Source: Paludibacteraceae bacterium
GTDB lineage: Bacteria; Bacteroidota; Bacteroidia; Bacteroidales; Paludibacteraceae
NCBI GenBank assembly: GCA_017527495.1
Contig: JAFXPY010000014.1
Span: 18,303-82,302, forward strand
Length of the DNA: 64,000 nt
Direction: 5' to 3'
A program made the position numbers and the translations under genes. Position 1 is the stretch's first letter; each line of letters opens with the position of its first letter. Positions 44,566-53,159 of this stretch are shown one piece after another. Below the pieces are notes generated by a model that saw nothing but the letters and a program-made list of their open reading frames with translations, was not told the origin of the DNA and did no database searches.

Positions 44566-44925
44566 ATGGGGAGTAGCAGGTCGGTCTATCGCTGCAATCA
44601 TCTTGATTGTTGAGGAAAGTCCGGGCAACATAGGGCACCATACTTGTTAACGGCAAGCGGTTGGCGACAGCCGGGTCAACGGAACAGAAAATACACCGCT
44701 TTTGCGCAAGTAAGAGTAAGGTTGAAATGGTGAGGTAAGAGCTCACCGCATAGGTGGCGACACCTGTGGCTGCTGAACCTATGGGTTGCAAGATTATGTA
44801 AACCGACGCTTGAAGGTTGCCCGCCTGATGTCGGAGGGTAAATCGCTGGAGGTGTGTGGCAACATACATCGTAGATAAATGATAGACTAAAACAGAACCC
44901 GGCTTACGGACCTACTATTCCCCTA
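44566..44925 (+). ncRNA. rnpB: RNase P RNA
   Basis: The P1 helix is formed by 44568-44582 and 44909-44923 (14 of 15 pairs). Between them are the conserved core blocks GAGGAAAGTCCGGGC (44613 region), AGAGTAAGGTTGAAA-TGGTGAGGTAAGAGCTC and the 3' block CAGAACCCGGCTTAC. This is a bacterial type A RNase P RNA, the catalytic RNA that matures tRNA 5' ends. The run CCCCTATTTTTG directly after P1 may serve as terminator. A shadow reading frame on the opposite strand is not a gene. Confidence 0.97.
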
Positions 44926-44930
44926 TTTTT

Positions 44931-44978
44931 GTATCAGCCGAACGTATCAGCCGAACGTATCAGCCAAATTGGCTGATT
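44931..44978 (+). repeat. 13-bp triple repeat ending in a hairpin after rnpB
   Basis: Units GTATCAGCCGAAC (44931-44943), the same again (44944-44956) and GTATCAGCCAAAT (44957-44969). The last unit flows into a perfect hairpin (44959-44978, ATCAGCC...GGCTGAT). It may be part of the rnpB 3' end. A TTG inside it is not a credible start for the next gene. Confidence 0.8.
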
Positions 44979-44995
44979 CTAAATTGAAGCGAAAA

Positions 44996-46345
44996 ATGGC
45001 AAAAAAAACATTTTCAAACATAAAACAATGGTTTAGTCGTGTCTATACTTTTGTGACGGAGGACCTCTGGCGTACCACGGGCGACGGATATGGCTCTTTC
45101 AAACGCATTGCTCTGACGATAGTGAAGACAATAGACTTGTTGATTAAAGGCTTTTTCAACAAGGATCTAAGTACAAAAGCTTCAGCACTGACCTATTCTA
45201 TGGCTTTTGCCGTAGTTCCTATTCTCGCCATCGTGTTGGCTATCGCCAAAGGATTTGGCTTCGAACAAGTGATTGAAGACAAATTGATGCAATCGTCGTT
45301 TGCCCAAATTGAAGGCGTCGTTCCAACCATTATGGGCTTTGTTCAGCGCTACCTCGAAACAGCAGAGGGAGGAACATTCCTTGGTATTGGTTTGCTGGTG
45401 TTGCTCTGGGCGGTGTATTCGTTCATGAGTACAATAGAAACCTATTTCAACAAAATCTGGGAAGTCAAAGAATCGCGCTCATACGTCCGACAGATGACTG
45501 CCTATCTGACTATACTGATTCTAATACCGATTTTGATTATTGTGTCAAGCGGATTGAATATCTATTTTGAATCGCTTATTAGCGACAACTTGCAAGACAC
45601 GCTTGCCTTCGGGAAAAGAGTTATGATTAAGCTGAGCCCGTACATTCTCTCGTGGATAGTGTTCACATTGTTGTATTGGCTGACGCCTAACACTAAAGTC
45701 AAATTTCTGAGTGCACTCATTCCGGGGGTATTGATAGGTACTACATTCGAGATATTCCAGACTTTGCTGATTTCAGGAGTGGTCAGTTTGTCGAGATATA
45801 ATGTCGTGTACGGAACATTCGCCTCTATTCCTATTCTCTTGTTTTTGATGTGGATTACTTGTGTGATGATCTTGGTTGGAGCAGAGTTGTCGTACGATTT
45901 ACAGAATTATGAGAACCATAATTACGAAGAGGATATAGAGAATATCAGCCGTCGTTACAAAGATTACATAACACTCTATTTGACCTATTTGATTGTGAAG
46001 CGTTTTGAAGCCGGCGAGAAACCTCTCACCGTGTCAGAACTGTCCAAAGACAATCACCTGCCATTCCGTTTGGTAAGTCAGTTGCTGTCGCGTTTGGCCG
46101 ATCCGCAAGTAGGTGTTCTGAATGAAGTGTATTCAGACAATGATGCCGAAAAAGCCTATACACCTGCACTTGATATCAATAAAATAACAGTCGGTATGGT
46201 CTTTAATCAAATTGATAGTCAGGGCTCTGAAGGATTTCTGCAAAAAAATGCCCTGCCTCAAATGACGGAATTTTGGCAAAAATGGTTGATTATCAAAGAT
46301 TCAAATGCTGAGCAAATGAATTTGTTGGTTAAAGATATAATGTGA
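44996..46345 (+). CDS. YihY/BrkB-family inner-membrane protein
   Basis: About 449 residues from the ATG at 44996 (M-A-K-K-T-F-S-N). An in-frame TTG at 44969 lies in the rnpB-proximal repeat and is rejected. Six membrane segments with family motifs follow: ASALTYSMAFAVVPILAIVLA, a W-A-V-Y-S-F-M region, WIVFTLLYWLTPNTKVKFLSALIPG and VYGTFASIPILLFLMWITCVM. A cytoplasmic tail of about 120 residues resembles a winged-helix segment (LTVSELSKDNHLPFRLVSQLL). The family was once called RNase BN in error; it is an integral membrane protein of unknown transport or envelope role. Confidence 0.9.
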   Translation: MAKKTFSNIKQWFSRVYTFVTEDLWRTTGDGYGSFKRIALTIVKTIDLLIKGFFNKDLSTKASALTYSMAFAVVPILAIVLAIAKGFGFEQVIEDKLMQSSFAQIEGVVPTIMGFVQRYLETAEGGTFLGIGLLVLLWAVYSFMSTIETYFNKIWEVKESRSYVRQMTAYLTILILIPILIIVSSGLNIYFESLISDNLQDTLAFGKRVMIKLSPYILSWIVFTLLYWLTPNTKVKFLSALIPGVLIGTTFEIFQTLLISGVVSLSRYNVVYGTFASIPILLFLMWITCVMILVGAELSYDLQNYENHNYEEDIENISRRYKDYITLYLTYLIVKRFEAGEKPLTVSELSKDNHLPFRLVSQLLSRLADPQVGVLNEVYSDNDAEKAYTPALDINKITVGMVFNQIDSQGSEGFLQKNALPQMTEFWQKWLIIKDSNAEQMNLLVKDIM

Positions 46346-46400
46346 TTTTTTCTTACTTGGTACAATATTTGTTATAAACATTAAAAAAAGATAAAAAACA

Positions 46401-46664
46401 ATGAAAAAATATATTTTCCTGACTTTTTTAATTGCTGTGGTGAGTGTTGCTATTTTTGCAGACGATTATATAGACGATATATATTATTCGCCGACGGTTA
46501 GGCCTTCTCTTCAAAGCAGAACAAAGCAATCTGAGGGCGTTCAGCCGCGCTATAAAGATGGAGCAAAAGAGATTATTTTCATTGAAGATAGTGTGCCGAG
46601 CAATAAGCACGACACGATAGAACCAAAACAAATTAACCAAACAGAAAGAAAGGAGAAAAAATGA
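46401..46664 (+). CDS. Small secreted protein of unknown function
   Basis: 87 residues: a signal peptide (about 1-20, ending I-F-A-D-D) and a polar, low-complexity remainder rich in charged residues (the last ten are mostly E, K and N). Its stop overlaps the start of the OmpP1-like barrel gene (ATGA at 46661-46664), indicating translational coupling. I do not recognise a family. It may be an accessory periplasmic factor for the barrel, or only a translational leader. The intact signal peptide and tight coupling support it being a real gene. Confidence 0.6.
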   Translation: MKKYIFLTFLIAVVSVAIFADDYIDDIYYSPTVRPSLQSRTKQSEGVQPRYKDGAKEIIFIEDSVPSNKHDTIEPKQINQTERKEKK

Positions 46665-48187
46665 GAACAATTCAAAAATACCTGTTAGTAATTTTGCTTG
46701 TTATCTCGCAAGTAGCTATGGCACAAGATTCTTATGATGCGTGGAAATTTGCGCAACAAGATTTGTTTGGAACAGCCCGCTATGTCGGTATGTCAGGTGC
46801 TTTTCTTGCTCTCGGTGGCGACCCGAGCGCAGTGAAGGACAACCCTGCTGCTCTCGGCGTGTTTCGCAAAAGCGATTTCTCAATCACTCTGGATTTGGCC
46901 GGAGAACGAACTTACGCAACATGGGGAGCAAGTCCGTACACAGAAAGAAATTTTCGTGTATCGTGTGGTCAAGCCAATGCTGTGGTGAATTTCAATCATG
47001 CGGCTGAATCAGGACTCGTGTCGAATAGTTTTATGTTAGGGTATAACAGAATAAAAAATTTCAACAGAGATATCTCTGTCAATTCTGTACCACAAGACTA
47101 TTCAATGACCGACTATATGGCTAATTTCTCCAACGGAACAATAATCAATCCGAATGGCATTACCAACTATAAAGTTTTTGATGATATTAATGTTGCATGG
47201 CTCTCAGCTTTAGGGTATGATGGTTATCTTCTCAACGCCACCAGCGACGGACAATGGTCAACTATTCTTGGCGACAAAGAGACCGTTACACCGCAATATC
47301 GTTCTTCAGAAAGAGGTTTTGTTGACGACTGGAATCTTGCATGGGGTGGCAATGTGAGCAATAGATTCTATTTCGGTCTTGGTGCAACAATGCGGCTCAT
47401 GGAGTATAGCAAGGAAATCACTTATACTGAGTTTTTTGAGAAAGGTGGTAGCTTTGATATCGTCAACAACTATAAGGTGTCGGGTGTAGGTTTCAGTGGC
47501 GTTTTCGGTCTGATCTACCGACCTGTTGATATGTTGCGCATTGCTGTTTCGTACCAAACACCAACACTGATGAATTATAGAGAGAAATACTATGGCGATT
47601 TGTATTCAATCGGTGTGCTTAACGATGAAAACAAAGTCATTAATCAGGATGTCCACTCTCCTGAAACAGAGTTGATTAAGTACCAACTCACCAATCCGAT
47701 GCGTGTCTCTGCCGGTGTAGCAGCCACTTTTTCAAATCGTGCTTTGCTCAGCGTACAGTACGATTTTGAACCATATTCAACGATGAAATATCTAACCAAT
47801 TCGGGTAACACCAACGGCTGGAAAACAGAAAATGAGCTAATCCGAAAATCCCTAAAAAGTCAGCACTCAATTCGTGTCGGTGGTGAATTATTTATTTCCG
47901 AAGGCTTTGCACTTCGTGCCGGATACATGGTTCAGCTGACAGCAGGAAGTACTAATCCACAACGCTATTTGGTTTACAATACGATGCGTACAGATACGGA
48001 ATATGCACTTGACAATATACGTCATTACATAGGTGCCGGACTTGGCTTCCGCAACAATATAGTCCTTGTTGATTTGGCTTATCAGTACCGAATCACCCGC
48101 GGTGCGCTCTATCCCTTCCCCGGCAGCAGTATGATTGACCTCGACACTTCAAGTCATCGTGTTGTATTCACTTTTGGAATTAGATAA
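46661..48187 (+). CDS. Outer-membrane protein of the OmpP1/FadL-like class
   Basis: 508 residues: a signal peptide (about 1-20, ISQVAMAQ), then the N-terminal hatch-type motif R-Y-V-G-M-S-G-A-F-L-A-L-G-G-D-P-S-A-V-K and D-N-P-A-A-L-G-V near residues 42-68. A long series of beta strands ends in a C-terminal aromatic strand (HRVVFTFGIR). FadL-type channels take hydrophobic compounds through the outer membrane. In Bacteroidota this branch is large and uncharacterised, and some members are T9SS-associated (PorV-like). Coupled to the small secreted protein upstream, and followed after 5 bases by a WYL-like gene. Confidence 0.85.
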   Translation: MRTIQKYLLVILLVISQVAMAQDSYDAWKFAQQDLFGTARYVGMSGAFLALGGDPSAVKDNPAALGVFRKSDFSITLDLAGERTYATWGASPYTERNFRVSCGQANAVVNFNHAAESGLVSNSFMLGYNRIKNFNRDISVNSVPQDYSMTDYMANFSNGTIINPNGITNYKVFDDINVAWLSALGYDGYLLNATSDGQWSTILGDKETVTPQYRSSERGFVDDWNLAWGGNVSNRFYFGLGATMRLMEYSKEITYTEFFEKGGSFDIVNNYKVSGVGFSGVFGLIYRPVDMLRIAVSYQTPTLMNYREKYYGDLYSIGVLNDENKVINQDVHSPETELIKYQLTNPMRVSAGVAATFSNRALLSVQYDFEPYSTMKYLTNSGNTNGWKTENELIRKSLKSQHSIRVGGELFISEGFALRAGYMVQLTAGSTNPQRYLVYNTMRTDTEYALDNIRHYIGAGLGFRNNIVLVDLAYQYRITRGALYPFPGSSMIDLDTSSHRVVFTFGIR

Positions 48188-48192
48188 ACATT

Positions 48193-48789
48193 ATGAACAA
48201 CAATCTAATCAGAAAATATAATTGGCTCATACAAACGCTTAATGTCAATGAGGCTCTGACTTTTCAGCAGATATCCGACCTCTGGCAGGCCAATCGTCTT
48301 TTGAGCAAGGGGCAGCCGCTTGATTGGCGTAAGTTTCAGCGTTGGCGTGGAGAAATCAATAAGGTGTTCGGACTGAAAATAGGTGTAACCAAACGGCAAC
48401 CCTATATGTACTACTTCGATTTTCCGGCTGAAGCAAAGAAATCAGGTGCTCATGAGATGTTTCTTGATGCTCTGGCAATGCAACAGTTTGTGCTTGAAGC
48501 ACAAAACCAGAAAGGTGTGGTACTCTTTGGCAACTATAAACCCCGTTTTCGCTTTCTTGATGTGTTGCTCAGAGGCATAAAAGAAAACAAGATAGTGAAA
48601 ATTCACTATCGCAAAAACAAACGCAAGAGATTGTTGCTTGAAATTAAACCTATGTCGTTGCAATATGCTGATGGAACGTGGCAACTGACAGGTGCCAATG
48701 TCCTGACTGACGAAAGAGAGTTGTTTAGTGTTGATATGATAGAAGAAGCCGTGCTGACAGATCAACAATTTGAACGTTTATTGTTTTAG
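48193..48789 (+). CDS. Short WYL-domain-like protein with N-terminal winged helix
   Basis: 198 residues. An N-terminal region of about 80 residues looks like a winged helix (TFQQISDLWQAN, then RKFQRWRGEINKVFGLKI). The C-terminal part (about 125-195) matches a short WYL domain: L-L-R-G-I-K-E-N-K-I-V-K-I-H-Y, L-E-I-K-P-M-S-L-Q-Y-A-D-G-T-W-Q-L-T-G, then a closing S-V-D-M-I-E-E-A. The WYL triplet reads W-Q-L here. WYL regulators bind ligands or nucleic acids and control stress or defence genes. This one is smaller than typical members and is the third gene of an apparent operon with an outer-membrane protein, 6 bases before DUF389. Confidence 0.6.
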   Translation: MNNNLIRKYNWLIQTLNVNEALTFQQISDLWQANRLLSKGQPLDWRKFQRWRGEINKVFGLKIGVTKRQPYMYYFDFPAEAKKSGAHEMFLDALAMQQFVLEAQNQKGVVLFGNYKPRFRFLDVLLRGIKENKIVKIHYRKNKRKRLLLEIKPMSLQYADGTWQLTGANVLTDERELFSVDMIEEAVLTDQQFERLLF

Positions 48790-48795
48790 AATACA

Positions 48796-50166
48796 ATGGG
48801 AGTAAGGGAAAAAATATCGTCTTTATGGGTGCGTTTTTTGAGACGTGCAAGTTTGTCGTCTGACACGGCGGTTGAAGCGACAATAGAGTCTGTAAAATCA
48901 GAAGTGGAGCTTCGTGGAACTAATGTGTGGGTGCTTGCTTTTGCCATTGTTATAGCATCCGTTGGTCTTAATGTCAATTCAACAGCGGTAATTATCGGTG
49001 CAATGTTGATATCGCCTCTTATGGGACCTATCATTGGTCTGGGCCTGTCGGTAGGCATACTTGATATGGAGCTGTTCAAACGGGCACTGAAAAACTTGTT
49101 GCTCATGGTGGCAATAAGTCTTGTTGCTTCAACACTGTATTTCTTTCTCAGTCCGCTGAACGATGCTCAATCCGAATTGCTTGCCCGCACGCGTCCGACG
49201 ATATATGATGTATTGATAGCTTTCTTTGGCGGATTGGCAGGCATAGTGGCAAAAACGCGCAAAGAACAGTCGATAGTAACCATTTCAGGTGTGGCAATAG
49301 CCACGGCTCTTATGCCTCCGCTTTGTACTGCCGGTTATGGACTCGCTACGGCTCAATGGAGCTATTTCTTTGGCGCATTCTACTTGTTCTTTATCAATTC
49401 GTTCTTTATCGCCACTGCCACATTCGCAATGGTGAGATTTCTGAATTTCCCGCTCAAGAGTGAGGCTAATCAGAAAAGACAAAAAAGAGCCAAAGCAATG
49501 CTCTATGTGTTTGCAACTATTGTGATGATACCAAGTGTGATAACTGCCGTAATTGTCATTCGGGAATCAACATTCAATACCGCAGCTGTGAAGTATATCA
49601 ACTCTATTCAAAACAACGAGTTCTTTGTTGACCAAGAACTCATCAAATACGAAAAAGAATACGACAGTGACTCAAGCTTGATTGTACTTACTTTTGTTGG
49701 ACAAAATCTCACAGCCACGCAGTATGATTATCTCTATAAGCACCTGAATGATTATTCGCTGGACAAGACACGACTTGAAATCAAAGAACTCAATGGCAAT
49801 CCGATTGATTGGGACAAGCAGAATGATTTATGGGTCAATCTGATAGACAAAAAAGATGTGAAAATCCGTGAGCAGGACAGTGTGATCAATAGTTTGCGCT
49901 CGCAACTTGCTATTGCACAAGGAAACGACGACGAACTCTATTCCAAGCTTTTGAGTGAAATGCAAATAACGTATGAATCACTGAAAAGCATAAGTGTTAG
50001 CGAGATGTTCTCTGTTGACGATAACTCACAATCAAAAATAACATCTGTCATGTATGTAACATGGCAAAAAATGCCAAATGAAGACGAACAGGAGAAAGTC
50101 GTCAGATGGCTCCGACTTAGATTGTCGAAACCTGATTTGGAAATAAAAATGTTGGTGGAAGAATAA
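48796..50166 (+). CDS. DUF389 (TIGR00341-type) membrane protein
   Basis: 456 residues. The N-terminal half has the DUF389 core with several membrane helices: G-T-N-V-W-V-L-A-F-A-I-V-I-A-S-V-G-L-N, then T-A-V-I-I-G-A-M-L-I-S-P-L-M-G-P-I and a later A-T-A-L-M-P-P-L-C-T-A-G. The C-terminal half from about 270 is soluble, with a coiled-coil-like segment near 355-385 (VKIREQDSVINSLRSQLAIA). No transport function has been established for the family. It follows the WYL-like gene by 6 bases and precedes an M16 protease by 21. Confidence 0.88.
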   Translation: MGVREKISSLWVRFLRRASLSSDTAVEATIESVKSEVELRGTNVWVLAFAIVIASVGLNVNSTAVIIGAMLISPLMGPIIGLGLSVGILDMELFKRALKNLLLMVAISLVASTLYFFLSPLNDAQSELLARTRPTIYDVLIAFFGGLAGIVAKTRKEQSIVTISGVAIATALMPPLCTAGYGLATAQWSYFFGAFYLFFINSFFIATATFAMVRFLNFPLKSEANQKRQKRAKAMLYVFATIVMIPSVITAVIVIRESTFNTAAVKYINSIQNNEFFVDQELIKYEKEYDSDSSLIVLTFVGQNLTATQYDYLYKHLNDYSLDKTRLEIKELNGNPIDWDKQNDLWVNLIDKKDVKIREQDSVINSLRSQLAIAQGNDDELYSKLLSEMQITYESLKSISVSEMFSVDDNSQSKITSVMYVTWQKMPNEDEQEKVVRWLRLRLSKPDLEIKMLVEE

Positions 50167-50187
50167 TTATTTTTAATAGATACAATT

Positions 50188-53082
50188 ATGAACTTAAGAA
50201 AATTTTTACTGACTATTGTGCTTGGAGTTATGAGCATGATGGTCATGGCACAACACGAAAGTGACGGACTGACCATTTACAAACTTGACAATGGACTGAC
50301 TGTCATTCTCTGGGAAGACCAAGACGCACCAAATGTTTATGGTGAAGTCCTTGTGCGTGCCGGCTCTATTGACGAGCCAAAAGAGTACACCGGTTTGGCT
50401 CACTACCTTGAGCACATGTTGTTCAAAGGAACACAGACAATAGGTGCGCTTGATTGGGAAAAAGAAAAACCTATCTACGAGGAAATTATTCGTCTCTACG
50501 ATGAGTTTGCCACAGAAACCGACCCTGCCAAGCGCGAGGCACTCACAAAACAAATCAACGAGAAGTCGCGCGAAGCTGCACAGTATGGTGCAACCGACGA
50601 TTTTTCTAACCTCATTGAGTACATTGGTGGAGAAGGACTGAATGCAACAACAGCTTACGATCGAACCAACTATTTCAACTATTTCCCGCCTTTCCAAATG
50701 GAGCGCTGGTTGAATATTTATGCCGATCGTCTTGTCAACCCTGTCTTCCGTGCTTTCCAAGCCGAATTGGAAAATGTGTTTGAAGAGTACAACATGGGTC
50801 AGGACAATGCTGCATCGTTCCAACAAAACTTCATTTCAGAACACCTCTATAAAGGACACCCATACGAGAGAGATATTATAGGTACTGCCGAGCACCTCAA
50901 AAATCCGCGTCTGAGCAAGATTATTGATTTCTACAACACATGGTATGTGCCAAACAATATGGCTCTCATCCTTGTAGGTAACTTCAATACTGAAGAGATT
51001 AAACCAATGATTGAAAAAACATTCAGTCGTTTCGAGGCCAAACCATTGCCTGAAAGAGTTTCATGGACAGAGACAAGTTTTGAAGGAAACCCGAAATTCT
51101 CAGAAAAAGTAGGTTATTATCCTGAGCTCGTATTTGGCTATAAAGGTGTCAAAGTTGGTGATCCTGACGAACTCTATCTTGAGGTTGTCATGAGTTTGCT
51201 CAACAACTCACAAAACACAGGTCTTTTCGACAAGCTGATGCTTGACGGTACAATCACAGCAGCACAAGCTTATAGTGATACACGCCGCGACATGGGTCGT
51301 ATTATGGTATATGCTATTCCTTACTACGACTATAACCAAGAGCAATTTGAATCAAATTCGCAAACAAGCAAAATTATTTTCGACGAATTGAACAAACTCA
51401 AAACGGGTGATATTGAAGATTGGCGCATTGAAGCTGTGAAAAATGAAACAGCTTTGTCTTTCGACCAAATGTTTGAATCGCAGGGTGCAAAAGAGGCTAT
51501 CGCACACCAAATGTTCCTCTACGACCTTGACCCGAGCTATTTCTTCGACATGAAGAAAAAAGTGCTTGCCATGACAAAAGAGGATATCATGCGCGTGGCT
51601 AAAAAATATTTTGACGCCAACTACATGACTTTCGAGTTTGAAGAAGGCGACCCAAAGAAAACCAAACTCGACAAACCAAAGATTTTACCGCTTGAACCAC
51701 CAACAGGCAAGACAACACAATATGCCGAGGACTTCAAGAAAATACCTATGGGTACGGTTGAAGAAAAATTCTCAGACATGAGCGAGGTTCAACAAGTTAA
51801 ACTCGATGAGCATATCCGCCTCTACTACACAGAGAACAAGAAAAACGACATCTTCAGTCTTGTGCTCCGCTATGGTGTTGGTACAGACAAAATGCCAAAA
51901 CTCGAATATGCAACTGACCTGATGGAGATGGCAGGTGTGATGCCTTCAACCGACGCTCAGTCTTTCCGTCGTCAGCTCGCAGAGGCTGGAGGACAATGCT
52001 CATATAGTGTCGGTGCTAACTATCTGACAGTGTATGTGTCAGGTCGTGAAGACAAACTCAATGATATTATGCAACTTGTTCAACGCCAAATCCTCATGCC
52101 AAAACTTGACGACAAGCAGTTAGACCAAATCAAAGGTAATGAGTTCTCTGGTCGTTTACGCGAGCAAAGACAAGAAGGAGCTTTGCGAGGTGCATTCCTG
52201 AGCTATATGCTCTATAAAGAAAAATCACCTTATCTCGATCGTCTGAGCCTCAAAGAACTTATCGGTTTGAATATACCTCAGCTTACAGCTGAATTTGCAA
52301 AGGCAACAAAATATGATTTGCAAGCTTTCTATGTAGGTAAAAAACCGATTCAGGAAGTAATCAAGGTCATTCCGCAAACAGCAGATATGCTCCCGACAGA
52401 ATCACCTATCGATTTGCCAAAAGCAACATACGACAAGACTCAAATCTATTTCTTGCCGAATAGTCAATCACAGCAGGCACAAGTGTATTTCTATGTTGAC
52501 GGCAAGCCGTTCGATCTGAACCAAACAGTGAATGTTGAAGCTTTCGACCAATATTTCTCAGGCGGTTTTTCAGGTCTTGTGATGCACGAAATTCGTGAAA
52601 AACGCTCGTTGGCATACACAGCTTACGGATATATTTCGACACCTAACAACCCGGGCAACAAAACATGTCTGATTGGTTATGTCGGTTGCCAACCGGACAA
52701 AGTAGTTGATGCTGTCAGCACCTATATGGATCTGCTCTCTGATATGCCTCAACACCCGGAGCGTATTGAAAATATCAAAGCTTATCTGCGTCAAGTAACA
52801 CTTACAGGCAAACCTAACTTCCGCACTAAAGCAATGGTATTTGCTGAATGGCAACGCCTCGGATATACTCAAGATCCGGCAATTGAGCAACTCAAACAAA
52901 TTGACGCACTCACATTTGAAGATATCGTCAATTACTACAATGCTGAGATAAAAGGCAAACCAATCACAATTATCATCATGGGCGACCCAAAGAAAATCGA
53001 CCAAAAAGCTTTGCAAGCTAAATATGGCAAGATGCAGAAAGTAAGTAAATCAAAACTTTTCTCGCCATTAGATTTTGACTAA
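50188..53082 (+). CDS. Secreted M16-family metalloprotease (pitrilysin/insulinase-like)
   Basis: 964 residues: a signal peptide (about 1-22, ending V-M-A-Q), then two tandem M16 halves. The N-terminal half carries the inverted zinc motif H-Y-L-E-H near residues 72-76 with its distant glutamate in E-N-V-F-E-E-Y-N near 195. The C-terminal half (from about 520) lacks the motif, as is normal for the inactive partner. R-E-K-R-S-L-A-Y-T-A-Y near 810 is the conserved substrate-binding R/Y region. It should degrade peptides in the periplasm or at the outer membrane. The gene ends in a strong terminator. Confidence 0.93.
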   Translation: MNLRKFLLTIVLGVMSMMVMAQHESDGLTIYKLDNGLTVILWEDQDAPNVYGEVLVRAGSIDEPKEYTGLAHYLEHMLFKGTQTIGALDWEKEKPIYEEIIRLYDEFATETDPAKREALTKQINEKSREAAQYGATDDFSNLIEYIGGEGLNATTAYDRTNYFNYFPPFQMERWLNIYADRLVNPVFRAFQAELENVFEEYNMGQDNAASFQQNFISEHLYKGHPYERDIIGTAEHLKNPRLSKIIDFYNTWYVPNNMALILVGNFNTEEIKPMIEKTFSRFEAKPLPERVSWTETSFEGNPKFSEKVGYYPELVFGYKGVKVGDPDELYLEVVMSLLNNSQNTGLFDKLMLDGTITAAQAYSDTRRDMGRIMVYAIPYYDYNQEQFESNSQTSKIIFDELNKLKTGDIEDWRIEAVKNETALSFDQMFESQGAKEAIAHQMFLYDLDPSYFFDMKKKVLAMTKEDIMRVAKKYFDANYMTFEFEEGDPKKTKLDKPKILPLEPPTGKTTQYAEDFKKIPMGTVEEKFSDMSEVQQVKLDEHIRLYYTENKKNDIFSLVLRYGVGTDKMPKLEYATDLMEMAGVMPSTDAQSFRRQLAEAGGQCSYSVGANYLTVYVSGREDKLNDIMQLVQRQILMPKLDDKQLDQIKGNEFSGRLREQRQEGALRGAFLSYMLYKEKSPYLDRLSLKELIGLNIPQLTAEFAKATKYDLQAFYVGKKPIQEVIKVIPQTADMLPTESPIDLPKATYDKTQIYFLPNSQSQQAQVYFYVDGKPFDLNQTVNVEAFDQYFSGGFSGLVMHEIREKRSLAYTAYGYISTPNNPGNKTCLIGYVGCQPDKVVDAVSTYMDLLSDMPQHPERIENIKAYLRQVTLTGKPNFRTKAMVFAEWQRLGYTQDPAIEQLKQIDALTFEDIVNYYNAEIKGKPITIIIMGDPKKIDQKALQAKYGKMQKVSKSKLFSPLDFD

Positions 53083-53099
53083 TCAATAAATCATATCAT

Positions 53100-53151
53100 C
53101 CACAGAGCGAAAACTATGCACTTGCATTTCTATCGCTCTGTGGCTTTTTTT
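53100..53151 (+). terminator. Intrinsic terminator after the M16 protease gene
   Basis: An 11-bp perfect stem (53100-53110 with 53133-53143) is followed by CTTTTTTT. It closes the run of genes that began at 46401. Confidence 0.9.
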
Positions 53152-53159
53152 CTAAAATA

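Noticed and set aside
44534..44869. Minus-strand open frame of 111 codons
   Set aside because: It overlaps the RNase P RNA, whose conserved blocks and P1 helix explain the sequence.
44969..44995. TTG start at 44969 for the YihY-family gene
   Set aside because: It falls inside the 13-bp repeat and hairpin after rnpB; the ATG at 44996 is better.
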